Source of the DNA: an uncultured Sphingorhabdus sp.
Lineage (GTDB): Bacteria; Pseudomonadota; Alphaproteobacteria; Sphingomonadales; Sphingomonadaceae
Direction of reading: 5' to 3'
Assembly (NCBI GenBank): GCA_937873665.1
Contig: CALMYW010000393.1
Location: 186,001 to 250,000 of the forward strand
Length of the DNA: 64,000 nt
Part shown: one piece after another, positions 8,973-21,005 of the stretch
How positions within the stretch are numbered: the stretch's first letter is position 1
Layout of the letters: every line of letters begins with the position of its first letter
Notes under the pieces: model-generated
Database searches by the model: none
The model's input: only the letters and a program-made list of their open reading frames with translations
What the model was told of the DNA's origin: nothing
Program-made: the position numbers and the translations under genes

Positions 8973-9668
8973 TTATTCGCTGAGAAGCGCGTGGTGGCGT
9001 GCAGCAATTACGTGCCAAAGGCCGCGTTGCTGTGCCAGCATCTGGTCACGACCAAATGTCATTGCGCGCTGAATCGCCGCACTCCGGGCGAGTTTGCTGG
9101 CAAGGTCTGCGGTTGCATCCCGGCTTGGAAGCAGGCAGGCGGGTGCTTCAATGCCCAATCGCATCGCTACATAATCGAGCAATGGACGGCTGCGTTGCCA
9201 GTCCAGCACAAATGCCATTGCGGCACCTGCCGGGCAACCATTGCGATCCGAGGTCGCCAACATTTCCATGCTGCGGCCCTGATTCTCGATAAGACCGTTT
9301 ACGCGATCCTGGCCTATCTGACGGTGGATTGGACCAGCCGCTACTGTCAGGCGATTCAGGAATACACGTTCCAGAGCAAATGCGTCGATGGCTTGAACAA
9401 GCCATTCGCGGGCTTCCTGTTCGACTATTTTCTGTCCGGCAAAGTCGATTACGCCCGGATGACGGCCGAAACAAACATTCATGAAGTGCGCGATGTCGGC
9501 TTTAAGCGCCGGTCGACACAATTTGACCTGCGAGCGCAGTTCAATGCCAATATCGCTTTTCTCCAGAAATGCGATCAAGGGCGCAACGATCGGATCGCAA
9601 CCTTGCGCAGCTACGCTGTCGACAAATTGCCGCCCGAAATCCAGTTGATTGCTGGCTGTCAGTCCCAT
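8973..9668 (-). CDS. Conserved hypothetical protein
   Basis: A 231-residue protein I do not recognise with certainty. The sequence is mostly helical and soluble, without signal peptide or membrane helix, and has no obvious catalytic motif. The ATG at 9668 has CGGAG at good spacing. It lies directly downstream of rpoD on the same strand, about 95 bases from it. Codon use looks like that of its neighbours. The long plus-strand frame across it (8991-9758) is rich in Cys and His in a way typical of antisense reading and was not accepted. Confidence 0.6.
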   Translation of the reverse strand: MGLTASNQLDFGRQFVDSVAAQGCDPIVAPLIAFLEKSDIGIELRSQVKLCRPALKADIAHFMNVCFGRHPGVIDFAGQKIVEQEAREWLVQAIDAFALERVFLNRLTVAAGPIHRQIGQDRVNGLIENQGRSMEMLATSDRNGCPAGAAMAFVLDWQRSRPLLDYVAMRLGIEAPACLLPSRDATADLASKLARSAAIQRAMTFGRDQMLAQQRGLWHVIAARHHALLSE

Positions 9669-9763
9669 TCCGCACTCCGGCTTGCGCTGACTGGTTCAGA
9701 CAGCACTACAAGTCGGAAATATCAGCAAAAGCTAAACGGGAAGTTTACGGCCCGATGAAGCGA

Positions 9764-11791
<2,028 letters not shown>

Positions 11792-11811
11792 GTTCCTGTT
11801 TCCCCGTCTTC

Positions 11812-13665
11812 TTACAAAACGTCTTCGCGCTGCAACAGCGCAGCCAGACGCATGTCAAATTCGTGTTTTTCCTGTCGCAGCCGCTGTTGTTCGGCGAAAT
11901 TGGCTTCGTTGAGGTCAGTGCTCGCCAATTCGGTTGCCCTTTGCAGTGCTGCTTCCAACTCGGGCCGCTGCTTCATCAGCCGGATTGCTTCATCCAGCTG
12001 CCTGAAGGCCTGTGCCCCAGCCAGTTCCCCGGTGCCCGATTGACGGTTGAACCCGAAGGCCGTTCCACCACCCTGCAACAAGGCTTGAGCCATATTATAC
12101 AGATCGTCCCCTAATATGGTAAGCAATGCCGCACTATCAAGTGTTTCTTTGCCTGAATCGGACAATGCCGAATCGAGCATTGCCGAGAGCAGTCGGGCGT
12201 GTGCCGGGTCGCGCGGGACGAAACCAGCCAAAGCCTCCTGATGCCGGATGATCTGCGAAGGCTCGCGCAATAATGCCGCGAGCACGCCGCGCAACAAAAT
12301 GTCGGTTCCCTGACTACCAATGGCCTTGGCTTCGTGCGATGCGGGTGGCGGGGTATTTGGTTTCCAAGGTCCGCGCTTCTGCGCGATTGGACGAAACGGC
12401 TGTTCACGACGTGCAAACAGATTGTCGAAGCGCTCGCGAAACGCGTCGGCATAATGGCGGCGAATTTCCGCATCGGCGATGTTGGCGACATGAACGCCGA
12501 GGCGTTGTTTGAAACCGGCACGATCTTCGGGCGTGTCGACGGGTTCTGCGGCCAGTTCGGTTTTCCAAAGGCGTTCGACCAGCGGTTCCGAAGCTTCCAG
12601 CAGCTCGGCAAAGGCGCGAGGACCAGCACTGCGCACCAGATCGTCCGGATCCTGACCTTCGGGCAAGGTCACAAATTCAAGACTGTGGCCAGGCTTCAGT
12701 CCTCCCAAAGCGCGCTGGGCCGCGCGGAAGGCGGCTTTTTGCCCGGCAGCGTCGCCATCGAAGCAGAGAAGCGGCTTGGGCACCATTCGCCACAGCATGG
12801 TTATCTGTTGCTCGGTCAACGCGGTTCCCAATGGCGCTACAGCCTCGCCGAAACCTGCCTGTGCCAATGCTATCGCATCCATATAGCCTTCGACGACAAT
12901 AACCCGGCCCGAGGCACGTGAGGCAGCGGATGCCTTGTCGAGATTGTAGAGCGTGCGTCCCTTGTCGAACAAAGGCGTGTCGGGCGAATTGAGATATTTG
13001 GGTTCGCCCGCACCTAATATCCGCCCGCCAAAGGCAATCACCCGGCCACGTGGATCGCGGATCGGGATCATCAGGCGACCACGGAACCGGTCATAAGGTT
13101 CCTTGTCTTCAACCGATATCAACAGGCCTGCCTCGACCAGCTTGTCATCGCCAAAATGCTTGATCGCTTCTTTCAGCTTGCCCCGACTGTCCGGTGCAAA
13201 GCCTATGCCGAATGTCTTGATCGTTTCCGGCTTCAATCCGCGCCGTTCACAATAGGCCCGGGCTTCTGCGCCCTCCAGCCCCTGAAATTGCGCGACAAAC
13301 CACTCCTGCGCTGCCTTCATGACGTCATATAGCGTATTGGCGCGTTCGGCCTTGGCTGCGGCTTTCGGGTCGGCTGCAGGAACCTGCATCCCTGCGGCAT
13401 CGGCCAATTCCTTTACCGCGTCCATGAAGCTCAGCCCGCGCTGGTCGGTCATCCAGCGGATGGCATCCCCATGCGCCCCGCAGCCAAAGCAGTGGTAGAA
13501 ACCCTTTTCATCGTTGATCGTGAAACTGGGCGTCTTCTCGTTATGGAAGGGGCAGCAGGCCTTATACTCGCGCCCCGCTTTGGTCACCTTGATGCTGCGA
13601 CCAATCAACGCGGAAAGCGAGGTCCGCGCGCGCAGTTCATCCAGCCATTGCGGGGTGAGCGACAC
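11812..13665 (-). CDS. dnaG: DNA primase DnaG
   Basis: Replicative primase making RNA primers for Okazaki fragments, 617 residues. The CHC2 zinc finger is near residues 37-65 ([23 protein letters not shown]). The TOPRIM catalytic core shows [13 protein letters not shown] and [11 protein letters not shown]. The C-terminal helicase-binding part is less conserved. The start is GTG at 13665, two bases past the yqeY stop, so translation is probably coupled. There is no rpsU in front, as is usual in alphaproteobacteria. Confidence 0.97.
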   Translation of the reverse strand: MSLTPQWLDELRARTSLSALIGRSIKVTKAGREYKACCPFHNEKTPSFTINDEKGFYHCFGCGAHGDAIRWMTDQRGLSFMDAVKELADAAGMQVPAADPKAAAKAERANTLYDVMKAAQEWFVAQFQGLEGAEARAYCERRGLKPETIKTFGIGFAPDSRGKLKEAIKHFGDDKLVEAGLLISVEDKEPYDRFRGRLMIPIRDPRGRVIAFGGRILGAGEPKYLNSPDTPLFDKGRTLYNLDKASAASRASGRVIVVEGYMDAIALAQAGFGEAVAPLGTALTEQQITMLWRMVPKPLLCFDGDAAGQKAAFRAAQRALGGLKPGHSLEFVTLPEGQDPDDLVRSAGPRAFAELLEASEPLVERLWKTELAAEPVDTPEDRAGFKQRLGVHVANIADAEIRRHYADAFRERFDNLFARREQPFRPIAQKRGPWKPNTPPPASHEAKAIGSQGTDILLRGVLAALLREPSQIIRHQEALAGFVPRDPAHARLLSAMLDSALSDSGKETLDSAALLTILGDDLYNMAQALLQGGGTAFGFNRQSGTGELAGAQAFRQLDEAIRLMKQRPELEAALQRATELASTDLNEANFAEQQRLRQEKHEFDMRLAALLQREDVL

Positions 13666-13666
13666 T

Positions 13667-14119
13667 TCAGGTCAAAGCCGCCTTCACCAGCGCGCTTGCC
13701 TTGCTCATATCAAGCTGGGGGCCATGGCGTTCCTTCAAGGTCGCCATCACGCGGCCCATATCCTTGACGCTGCTGGCACCCAGTTCGGCCTTGATGGCTT
13801 CGATGGCCGCAGTTGTTTCGGCTTCGTCCATCTGCGCGGGAAGGAAGGTTTCGATAACCGCCAGCTCGGCCTTTTCGACATCGGCCAGTTCCTGACGGCC
13901 GCCCTGTTCGTAGAGCGCGATCGATTCGCGGCGCTGCTTGACCATTTTCTGCAGCACATCGACGACCACGGCATCATCATCCGCAGGGGCGGATTGGGTG
14001 CGCAGTTCGATGTCGCGGTCTTTCAGCTTGGCCAAAATCAGGCGGACAGCCGCCAGACGGTCTTTCTCGCCAGCCTTCATTGCGGCGATCTGGGCCGCCT
14101 TTATATCATCTCGAATCAT
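13667..14119 (-). CDS. GatB/YqeY domain protein
   Basis: A 150-residue YqeY-family protein, related to the C-terminal tRNA-binding domain of GatB; its exact role is unsettled. Marks include MIRDDIKAAQIAAMKAGEKD, RLAAVRLILAKLKDRDIE, QRRESIALYEQGGRQELAD and the C-terminal KDMGRVMATLKERHG. It starts at an ATG and is the first gene of the dnaG-rpoD operon. It is divergent from carA across a 142-base gap. Confidence 0.92.
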   Translation of the reverse strand: MIRDDIKAAQIAAMKAGEKDRLAAVRLILAKLKDRDIELRTQSAPADDDAVVVDVLQKMVKQRRESIALYEQGGRQELADVEKAELAVIETFLPAQMDEAETTAAIEAIKAELGASSVKDMGRVMATLKERHGPQLDMSKASALVKAALT

Positions 14120-14182
14120 GTTCCGATTTCTTTGAAAAAGAGGAAGCCGTCACCTTAGCCACAACTTTTCGTTTTTAATAGA

Positions 14183-14211
14183 TTGACCTTCGCGGCCCCC
14201 ATGTCTAGGCG
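14183..14211 (+). promoter_or_regulatory. Possible sigma-70 promoter of carA
   Basis: TTGACC at 14183-14188 is followed after 17 bases by TAGGCG, giving a strong -35 but a weak -10, about 50 bases ahead of the carA ATG in the yqeY/carA divergent gap. Assigned by eye. Confidence 0.3.
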
Positions 14212-14261
14212 CGGTGCCTTAGCGACATCGCCAGAAACTCTATTGAAAAAGGACCGCCACC

Positions 14262-15440
14262 ATGGCTGACCCTACCACTACGCGCGCGCCCACCGGAGCG
14301 ACAGGCGTATTGGTTTTGGCCAGTGGAGAGGTTATCTGGGGCAGGGGCTTTGGCGCGGAAGGCAGCGCCGTTGGCGAAGTCTGCTTCAACACCGCGATGA
14401 CAGGCTATCAGGAAGTGATGACCGACCCCAGCTATGCCGGGCAGATCATCAACTTCACCTTTCCGCATATCGGCAATGTCGGCACGAACCCTGAAGATAT
14501 AGAGGCGACCAACCCGCATGCGCTGGGCGCCATCGTGCGGCAGGATGTCTCCAACCCATCCAATTTCCGCGCAACCCAGCATTTCCGCGACTGGATGGCG
14601 GTCAATGGCCGGATCGGGCTTTCGGGCATCGATACCCGCGCGCTGACCCGCCTGATCCGCCTGAAAGGCGCGCCCAATGCGGTGATTGCGCATAGCGCGA
14701 ATGGGATATTCGATATTCCCGCCTTGTTGGCGCAGGCAAAGGCCTGGCCGGGGTTGGAGGGAATGGACCTCGCCAAGGATGTGACGACGCTGCAAAGCTA
14801 TGGCTGGGATGACGGGCTTTGGACGCTGGGGCAGGGCTATGCCGCCAAAGCTGATAAAATTGACACCAATGCAGCCAAGCGGCCAAAAGTCGTCGCAATT
14901 GATTATGGTATAAAACGCAATATATTGCGGAACTTGGTTGATACTGGTTGTGAAGTAACCGTCGTTCCGGCCACGGCGAGCTTTGAAGAGATCATGGCGC
15001 ACCGGCCCGATGGTCTGTTCCTGTCGAACGGCCCCGGCGATCCGGCGGCGACGGGGGTGTATTCGGTGCCGGTGATCAAGGCGTGGCTCGAAACAAAGAA
15101 GCCGCTGTTCGGCATCTGCCTTGGCCACCAGATGCTCGCGCTGGCGGTGGGCGCAAAGACCGAGAAGATGCATCAAGGCCATCGCGGCGCGAACCATCCG
15201 GTGAAGCGGCTTTCCGACGGCGCGGTCGAGATTACCAGCATGAACCACGGCTTTGCGGTCGATGCCGACACGCTGCCCGCCAACGCCCGCGCAACGCACA
15301 CCAGCCTGTTCGACGGCAGCAATTGCGGTTTTGAACTCACCGACCAGCCCGCCTTCAGCGTGCAATACCACCCCGAAGCGAGCCCCGGCCCGCAGGACAG
15401 CCACTATCTCTTCGAGAAGTTTGCGGGGATGATGGGATGA
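14262..15440 (+). CDS. carA: Carbamoyl-phosphate synthase small (glutaminase) subunit
   Basis: CarA hydrolyses glutamine and delivers ammonia to CarB for carbamoyl phosphate, feeding arginine and pyrimidine synthesis. Length is 392 residues. The N-terminal CarA-specific domain has GYQEVMTDPSYAGQII and GIDTRALTR. The class I amidotransferase domain has FLSNGPGDP, the nucleophile motif GICLGHQMLALAVGA and the catalytic HPE in QYHPEASPGP. The stop overlaps the next start (ATGA at 15437-15440). Normally carB follows; here two small genes intervene. Confidence 0.96.
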   Translation: MADPTTTRAPTGATGVLVLASGEVIWGRGFGAEGSAVGEVCFNTAMTGYQEVMTDPSYAGQIINFTFPHIGNVGTNPEDIEATNPHALGAIVRQDVSNPSNFRATQHFRDWMAVNGRIGLSGIDTRALTRLIRLKGAPNAVIAHSANGIFDIPALLAQAKAWPGLEGMDLAKDVTTLQSYGWDDGLWTLGQGYAAKADKIDTNAAKRPKVVAIDYGIKRNILRNLVDTGCEVTVVPATASFEEIMAHRPDGLFLSNGPGDPAATGVYSVPVIKAWLETKKPLFGICLGHQMLALAVGAKTEKMHQGHRGANHPVKRLSDGAVEITSMNHGFAVDADTLPANARATHTSLFDGSNCGFELTDQPAFSVQYHPEASPGPQDSHYLFEKFAGMMG

Positions 15441-15805
15441 AAATACCAGGCTTCGAAAGCGCCGCAGGCATGACAAAGTCAGTGGCCACCAGTAGCGCAT
15501 TAAATCCAATTCTCACTCTGTCGGCAATTTGTTCACCCATAGCTTTAGCTATCGCTGCCTTTTCTGGTCAGTGGAATAACCTGCTATTGGTTGGACTAGC
15601 CGCAGTCCCCCCTGCAGTAGCTATATTTCAGATTCTGCTTTTCACTTTTTTTGATCGTGACCGTCTGCAAAGCGAGCGTCATGTTGAGACCAAAATGGTT
15701 TTGAATCAAATGAATAATCAAATTGGTGATAAAAGCGGCACAGTGACCATTGTTGACCAGAAGTCGATTAATAATCCCTCTCTGGAAGGTATTGGTGATG
15801 TATAA
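15437..15805 (+). CDS. Small two-helix membrane protein inserted in carAB
   Basis: A 122-residue protein of unknown function. Two hydrophobic helices are predicted at about 25-42 (ILTLSAICSPIALAIAAF) and 49-72 (LLLVGLAAVPPAVAIFQILL), followed by a charged DRDRLQSERH segment and a hydrophilic cytoplasmic tail. The ATG overlaps the carA stop; an alternative ATG at 15470 would drop 11 residues. Base composition from about 15480 on is visibly more AT-rich than carA and carB, pointing to acquired DNA. The stop overlaps the next gene by eight bases. I propose a membrane partner or effector for the downstream small protein; no function is demonstrated by sequence. Confidence 0.7.
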   Translation: MKIPGFESAAGMTKSVATSSALNPILTLSAICSPIALAIAAFSGQWNNLLLVGLAAVPPAVAIFQILLFTFFDRDRLQSERHVETKMVLNQMNNQIGDKSGTVTIVDQKSINNPSLEGIGDV

Positions 15806-16112
15806 TACCTATATCTTGAGCTACAGTCCCTTTTCGGAAAAATACACGGTTCCCCAACTAGTTGCATTTATTAAGGCGCACACAGCCACCTATCAGTTTT
15901 ATATAGCAACTGCTGGGACGATGCTTGTCAAAACAGACTGGAAATTGCTTCCCTTGATAGAAAGCTATCATGATTTTTTTGCTGGTGATTCATACGTTAT
16001 CTCGCAAGTTTTTCCAAATTTGATGGGTGGAGGTTTGCCCCAGTATGCGTGGGATTGGATAAACGCACCAAACCCTCCCCCACTCTTAGAACAGCTAGAA
16101 CAGCAAAAATAA
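15798..16112 (+). CDS. Small SinR/Cas2-like fold candidate inserted in carAB
   Basis: A 104-residue cytoplasmic protein, start chosen at the ATG inside the upstream gene's end (GATGTATAA). The pattern suggests a beta-alpha-beta-beta-alpha-beta ferredoxin-like fold: YILSYS strand, [11 protein letters not shown] helix, FYIATAG and TMLVKT strands, [12 protein letters not shown] helix, SYVISQVF strand, then WDWIN. The opening strand, the ...LVKT... segment and the closing tryptophans recall the SinR-family/Cas2-like small proteins often seen next to small membrane proteins, but identity is weak and this is inference. AT-rich. Its TAA shares one base with the carB ATG (TAATG). Confidence 0.65.
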   Translation: MYNTYILSYSPFSEKYTVPQLVAFIKAHTATYQFYIATAGTMLVKTDWKLLPLIESYHDFFAGDSYVISQVFPNLMGGGLPQYAWDWINAPNPPPLLEQLEQQK

Positions 16113-19100
16113 TGCCCAAACGCACTGACATCCAATCCATCCTCATCATCGGCGCTGGCCCGATCATTATCGGTCAGGCGTGCGAATTTGACTATTCGGG
16201 GACGCAGGCGTGCAAGGCGCTGCGCGAGGAGGGCTATCGCATCATCCTCGTCAATTCCAATCCGGCGACGATCATGACCGATCCGGAAATGGTCGGCGAA
16301 AATGGCTCCACCTATGTCGAGCCGATCACGCCGGAAGTGGTCGCCAAGATCATTGAAAATGAGCGGGCAAAGTACCCCCAAGAAAAAATGGCCGTGCTCC
16401 CCACAATGGGCGGGCAGACCGCGCTGAACACCGCGCTGGCGCTGGAGGCCAATGGCACGCTGGCGAAATATGATGTCGAAATGATCGGTGCAACCGCCGA
16501 AGCGATCGACAAGGCCGAAGACCGGATCAAATTCCGCAACGCAATGGACAAGATCGGCCTCGAATCCGCGCGCTCGGGCATCGCCCATACGCTGGAAGAG
16601 GCGTTGACCGTGCTCGAGCGCACTGGCCTGCCCGCCATCATCCGCCCCAGCTTCACAATGGGCGGCACCGGCGGCGGGATTGCCTATAATCGCGACGAAT
16701 TCATCCAGATCGTCACCGGCGGGCTTGATGCCAGCCCGACGACCGAGGTGCTGATCGAGGAATCGCTGCTCGGTTGGAAAGAATATGAGATGGAGGTTGT
16801 CCGCGATAAAAAGGACAATGCCATCATCATCTGTTCGATCGAAAATGTCGATCCGATGGGTGTGCATACCGGCGATTCGATCACCGTCGCGCCCGCGCTG
16901 ACGCTGACTGACAAGGAATATCAGATCATGCGCAACGCGAGCATCGCGACGTTGCGCGAAATCGGAGTCGAAACAGGCGGTTCGAACGTACAGTTCGCAG
17001 TCAATCCGAAGGATGGCCGCCTGATCGTGATCGAAATGAACCCGCGCGTGTCGCGGTCTTCGGCGCTGGCATCGAAGGCCACCGGCTTCCCGATTGCCAA
17101 GGTCGCGGCCAAGCTCGCGGTCGGCTATACGCTCGACGAAATTGACAATGACATCACCGGTGCGACGCCGGCGTCGTTCGAGCCGACGATCGACTATGTC
17201 GTCACCAAAATCCCGCGTTTCGCCTTTGAAAAGTTCAAGGGTTCGGAACCTTTGCTGTCGACCGCGATGAAATCGGTCGGTGAGGTGATGGCGATTGGCC
17301 GCAACATCCATGAATCGATGCAAAAGGCGCTGCGCGGTCTTGAAACCGGGCTGTCGGGCTTCAACTATGTCGATGAGTTGAAAGGCGCGCCCAAGGACGA
17401 GCTGGCAGCTGCACTGACTCGCGCGACGCCTGACCGTTTGCTGGTTGCGGCGCAGGCGCTGCGCGAAGGCATGTCGGTATCCGAGGTGCACCAATATTCG
17501 AAATTCGATCCCTGGTTCCTCGAACGTATGGCAGAGATCGTTGTGGCGGAAGAGGAAGTGAAAACCAACGGTATTCCGCAGGATGCCGAGGGGATGCGCC
17601 GCCTGAAAGCCATGGGTTTTTCGGACAAACGCCTCGCTTTCCTCGCGCTCGAATCCGCCCATGTCCGCCCGGGCATGGAATCGGCCATCCGGCGCGGTTC
17701 GGGCCTGATCCGCGAGGCCATTGTCGCTATGACCGGCGGGATTACCGAGGCCGAAGTGCGCAAGGCGCGCCATAAGCTGGGCGTCCGCCCGGTGTTCAAG
17801 CGCATTGATACTTGTGCGGCGGAATTTGAGGCGAAAACGCCTTATATGTACTCCACCTATGAGGCCCCGACCTTTGGCGAGCCCGAATGCGAGGCGCAAC
17901 CCAGCGACCGCGAGAAGGTGGTCATCTTGGGTGGCGGTCCGAACCGGATCGGGCAGGGGATCGAGTTCGACTATTGCTGTGTCCACGCATGCTTCGCTCT
18001 GGAAGAGGCGGGCTATGAAACAATCATGGTCAACTGCAACCCGGAAACGGTTTCCACCGACTATGACACCAGCGACCGGCTCTATTTCGAGCCGCTGACC
18101 GCCGAAGATGTCCTCGAAATCCTGCATGTCGAGCAGCAAAATGGCAAGCTGAAGGGCGTGATCGTGCAGTTTGGCGGGCAGACCCCGCTCAATCTGGCCA
18201 AGGCGCTGGAAGATGCAGGCATCCCGATTCTCGGCACATCGCCCGACGCGATTGACCTGGCCGAAGACCGGGAGCGTTTTGCTGCGCTGATCAATAAGCT
18301 GAAGCTCAAACAGCCCGAAAATGGCATTGCGCGCAGCCGTGAGGAAGCGATCAAGGTCGCTGAAACCATCGGCTATCCGGTGCTGATGCGGCCTTCTTAC
18401 GTCCTTGGCGGCCGCGCGATGGAAATTGTCGATACTCAGGCGCAGCTGGAAAATTACATCGAAACCGCAGTCCGCGTATCAGGCGACAGCCCCGTGCTGA
18501 TCGACCGGTATTTACGCGATGCAGTAGAGGTCGATGTCGATTGTGTTGCCGATGGCGATGACGTCGTGGTGGCGGGCATATTGCAACATATCGAGGAAGC
18601 TGGCGTCCATTCGGGCGATAGTGCCTGCACTCTGCCGCCCTATAATCTGCCCGAGGTAATCATCGCCGAAATCCGCCGTCAAGCGGAGGTTCTGGCGCGT
18701 GCGCTGAAGGTCAAAGGCCTGATGAACGCGCAGTTCGCGGTAAAAGATGGGCTGGTCTATCTGATCGAAGTCAACCCGCGCGCTTCACGGACCGTGCCCT
18801 TTGTCGCCAAGGCGATCGGCGCGCCGATTGCCAAAATTGCGGCGCGGGTGATGGCTGGCGAGAAACTCAAGGATCTTCCCGAAATCAACCTCGATATCGA
18901 TTATATCGCGGTCAAGGAGGCCGTTTTCCCGTTCAACCGCTTCCCCGGCGTCGACCCCGTGCTTTCGCCAGAAATGAAATCGACCGGCGAAGTGATGGGT
19001 ATTGACAAGGATTTTGCGATGGCCTTTGCCAAGGCGCAACTGGGTGCCGGCATGACATTGCCGCAGTCGGGCAAGCTGTTCGTTTCAGTGAAAGACAGCG

Positions 19101-19465
19101 ACAAGCCGCATATCGTGCCTGCCGTTTCCAAGCTTATCGAGATGGGCTTCACCGCTTGCGCCACAGGTGGGACCGCCGACTATCTGCAAGGGCAGGGGAT
19201 CGCCGTCGAACGCGTCAACAAGGTGGCGCAGGGCCGCCCGCATATTGTCGACAAGATAATCGACGGCGAAATCGCTCTGGTGTTCAACACCACAGAGGGC
19301 TGGCAGAGCCTGAAAGACAGCGAAGACATCCGCCGTTCGGCGCTGGTCAACAAGGTGAGTTACTTCACCACCGCCAGTGCTTCGCTGGCGGCTGCGGAAG
19401 CCATCGAGGCCCTGAAAGCGAGAAAACTTGAAGTTTGCACGCTTCAGGACTATCATAAGCGGTAA
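16112..19465 (+). CDS. carB: Carbamoyl-phosphate synthase large subunit
   Basis: CarB (1117 residues) makes carbamoyl phosphate from bicarbonate, ammonia and two ATP. It has two homologous ATP-grasp halves, each beginning with an [21 protein letters not shown] or [18 protein letters not shown] motif, and each with a metal-binding [20 protein letters not shown] or [18 protein letters not shown] segment. The C-terminal MGS-like allosteric domain ends in [12 protein letters not shown]. The start at 16112 matches the family N-terminus [10 protein letters not shown]; it overlaps the stop of the inserted small gene by one base, so carB expression now depends on translation through the cassette or on its own initiation. 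Confidence 0.97.
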   Translation: MPKRTDIQSILIIGAGPIIIGQACEFDYSGTQACKALREEGYRIILVNSNPATIMTDPEMVGENGSTYVEPITPEVVAKIIENERAKYPQEKMAVLPTMGGQTALNTALALEANGTLAKYDVEMIGATAEAIDKAEDRIKFRNAMDKIGLESARSGIAHTLEEALTVLERTGLPAIIRPSFTMGGTGGGIAYNRDEFIQIVTGGLDASPTTEVLIEESLLGWKEYEMEVVRDKKDNAIIICSIENVDPMGVHTGDSITVAPALTLTDKEYQIMRNASIATLREIGVETGGSNVQFAVNPKDGRLIVIEMNPRVSRSSALASKATGFPIAKVAAKLAVGYTLDEIDNDITGATPASFEPTIDYVVTKIPRFAFEKFKGSEPLLSTAMKSVGEVMAIGRNIHESMQKALRGLETGLSGFNYVDELKGAPKDELAAALTRATPDRLLVAAQALREGMSVSEVHQYSKFDPWFLERMAEIVVAEEEVKTNGIPQDAEGMRRLKAMGFSDKRLAFLALESAHVRPGMESAIRRGSGLIREAIVAMTGGITEAEVRKARHKLGVRPVFKRIDTCAAEFEAKTPYMYSTYEAPTFGEPECEAQPSDREKVVILGGGPNRIGQGIEFDYCCVHACFALEEAGYETIMVNCNPETVSTDYDTSDRLYFEPLTAEDVLEILHVEQQNGKLKGVIVQFGGQTPLNLAKALEDAGIPILGTSPDAIDLAEDRERFAALINKLKLKQPENGIARSREEAIKVAETIGYPVLMRPSYVLGGRAMEIVDTQAQLENYIETAVRVSGDSPVLIDRYLRDAVEVDVDCVADGDDVVVAGILQHIEEAGVHSGDSACTLPPYNLPEVIIAEIRRQAEVLARALKVKGLMNAQFAVKDGLVYLIEVNPRASRTVPFVAKAIGAPIAKIAARVMAGEKLKDLPEINLDIDYIAVKEAVFPFNRFPGVDPVLSPEMKSTGEVMGIDKDFAMAFAKAQLGAGMTLPQSGKLFVSVKDSDKPHIVPAVSKLIEMGFTACATGGTADYLQGQGIAVERVNKVAQGRPHIVDKIIDGEIALVFNTTEGWQSLKDSEDIRRSALVNKVSYFTTASASLAAAEAIEALKARKLEVCTLQDYHKR

Positions 19466-19546
19466 CAGCACTCCCCATATTGCTGAAAAATTGCGGGCTG
19501 GCCCTCCGGCTCCGAGAGAGTTTTTGACTGAAGGAAGACGAGTAGC

Positions 19547-20023
19547 ATGGCGACGATGGACAAAATGCCGATGTTGGCTGAGGGCTTTGAAAAGCTGACT
19601 GCTGACCTCAAACGGCTGCGCGAAGAGCGTCCGACCATCATCGACGCCATCGAAGAAGCCCGCGCGCATGGTGACCTCTCGGAAAATGCCGAATATCACG
19701 CCGCGAAGGAACGTCAGGGCCAGGTTGAAGCCTCGATTTCGGACATCGAAGACAAGATTAGCCGTGCGCAGATAATTGATCCGACAACGCTTTCGGGCGA
19801 CAAGATCGTATTTGGCGCGACCGTCACTTTGCTTGATGAAGATGACAAGCCGGTGCGCTATCAGGTTGTGGGTGAAGCCGAAGCAGACGCCAAGGTTGGC
19901 CGCATCAGCTATAATTCGCCACTTGGCCGCGCGCTGATCGGTCGTCAGGTCGACGACGAAGTCGAAGTGACCGTGCCGTCGGGCGACAAATATTATCTCG
20001 TGCAGAAGATCGAGTTCATTTGA
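19547..20023 (+). CDS. greA: Transcription elongation factor GreA
   Basis: GreA (158 residues) rescues backtracked RNA polymerase by stimulating transcript cleavage. The N-terminal coiled coil carries the acidic tip in [18 protein letters not shown] (the Asp and Glu that hold Mg in the polymerase secondary channel). The C-terminal domain shows [18 protein letters not shown]. The ATG at 19547 lies ten bases after AAGGAAGA; a second ATG three codons on is possible. It follows carB by 81 bases. Confidence 0.96.
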   Translation: MATMDKMPMLAEGFEKLTADLKRLREERPTIIDAIEEARAHGDLSENAEYHAAKERQGQVEASISDIEDKISRAQIIDPTTLSGDKIVFGATVTLLDEDDKPVRYQVVGEAEADAKVGRISYNSPLGRALIGRQVDDEVEVTVPSGDKYYLVQKIEFI

Positions 20024-20049
20024 TTGTCAATTTCTGGCAGGGATAGGCG

Positions 20050-20691
20050 ATGCATGTAGCCGCCGGACCCGTGACCAAAACAATCGCTGCGATTAACATC
20101 GCGCTGGCTGTGCTGGTATTAATACCGGGACTGTATGCGCCGGTTACAGTCGCGGGTGCCCTGATCCCCGCGCGCTTTACGTTCGGTGACGGTGTGTTTG
20201 GCGATGTCGGCTATATGCTGCCCGTCTGGCTGACGCCGTTCAGTTCAGCTTTTCTGCATGGTGGCATTTTGCACGTCGCGCTCAACATGCTGATGCTTCT
20301 GATGGTGGGTGCCAATCTGGAACGGGTGTTGGGAAGCAAAAGCTTTGCACTGCTTTATGGCGCGGGAGTCGTCGCTTCAGCTGCTGCGCAATTCGCCAGC
20401 GACCCGCAGTCAGTGGTACCCGTGGTTGGTGCAAGCGGCGCCATTTCGGCATTGTTTGCAGCGCATATGCAGCTGTTCCCGCGTAATCGGCCCGCCGACT
20501 GGGGACGCGTTTCAGGCAAGCTGGTGCACGCGCTGCAATTGCTGGTCGCATGGGTCGCGTTCAACCTGATGCTGGGCTTTGTCGGCCCAGGCATCGGTGT
20601 GAATATCGCCATCTGGGCGCATATTGGCGGGTTTGTTGCCGGACTTGCGCTAACCTGGCCGCTGTTGAACTGGCGCTACCGTAACGCCTGA
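20050..20691 (+). CDS. Rhomboid family intramembrane serine protease
   Basis: A 213-residue protein with six or so membrane helices. The catalytic dyad is Ser129 in GASGAISA and His191 in WAHIGGFVAG. The helix-2 HGGILHVALNMLML and GANLERVLGS segments are typical. Rhomboids cleave membrane-spanning substrates inside the lipid phase; the substrate here is unknown. It follows greA by 26 bases and may be cotranscribed; it is convergent with the DUF4170 gene. Confidence 0.92.
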   Translation: MHVAAGPVTKTIAAINIALAVLVLIPGLYAPVTVAGALIPARFTFGDGVFGDVGYMLPVWLTPFSSAFLHGGILHVALNMLMLLMVGANLERVLGSKSFALLYGAGVVASAAAQFASDPQSVVPVVGASGAISALFAAHMQLFPRNRPADWGRVSGKLVHALQLLVAWVAFNLMLGFVGPGIGVNIAIWAHIGGFVAGLALTWPLLNWRYRNA

Positions 20692-20694
20692 TCG

Positions 20695-20922
20695 TCAAGC
20701 CGACTGCTGGTCAGGCTCGAGCAGCTTATGCAGATGCACGACGACATATTTCATTTCGGCATCATCGACCGTGCGCTGCGCGGCACCGCGCCAGGCTTCT
20801 TCAGCCTCGGCATAGTCAGCAAAAATGCCGACGATATCGAGCTTGTCGAGTTCACAGAAATCGAGCGTTTGCGGGTCCTTGACGCGACCGCCGAATACCA
20901 GATGCAATTTGGCCCGAGCCAT
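20695..20922 (-). CDS. DUF4170 family protein
   Basis: A 75-residue protein of the DUF4170 family, small and cytoplasmic, widespread in alphaproteobacteria with no known function. Family features are KLHLVFGGRVKDP at the start, DYAEAEEAWRGAAQRTVDDAEMKY and VVHLHKLL. The ATG at 20922 is preferred because AAGGAAA lies eight bases ahead; an ATG two codons earlier would be one base from that site. The ribosome site is one arm of a long palindrome (20929-20993), which may control expression. Confidence 0.78.
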   Translation of the reverse strand: MARAKLHLVFGGRVKDPQTLDFCELDKLDIVGIFADYAEAEEAWRGAAQRTVDDAEMKYVVVHLHKLLEPDQQSA

Positions 20923-20925
20923 TGC

Positions 20926-20995
20926 CATTTTCCTTGCCTGAGAGAGGGTGCCGTTACGGCTTGGCGGCGCCCTTAGCGAGTTCGGCAAGGAAAGG
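20926..20995 (-). promoter_or_regulatory. Long nested palindrome in the DUF4170 leader
   Basis: On the minus strand the leader reads TTTCCTTGCC near 20995-20984 and GGCAAGGAAA near 20938-20928, ten complementary bases that trap the ribosome site. Inside are a GGGCGCCG / CGGCACCC near-perfect stem and the string CTCTCAGGCAAGG, which equals the end of the glycine riboswitch consensus. The rest of that consensus is not found, so it is reported as an RBS-sequestering structure and possible terminator of the operon behind it. Confidence 0.45.
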
Positions 20996-21005
20996 CTAGA
21001 GCGAA

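Noticed and set aside
8991..9758. A 255-residue plus-strand frame opposite the hypothetical gene at 8973-9668
   Set aside because: Composition with many Cys and His and no start site signals; the minus-strand gene has a better start and normal composition. Some doubt remains as neither has a known family.
15968..18139. A 723-residue frame antisense to carB
   Set aside because: carB motifs are intact on the plus strand; the antisense frame is rich in Arg, His and Asp as expected from GC-rich third positions.
20926..20995. True glycine riboswitch
   Set aside because: Only the 3' CTCTCAGGCAA string matches; the paired GAGAG strand and the conserved internal loops are missing.
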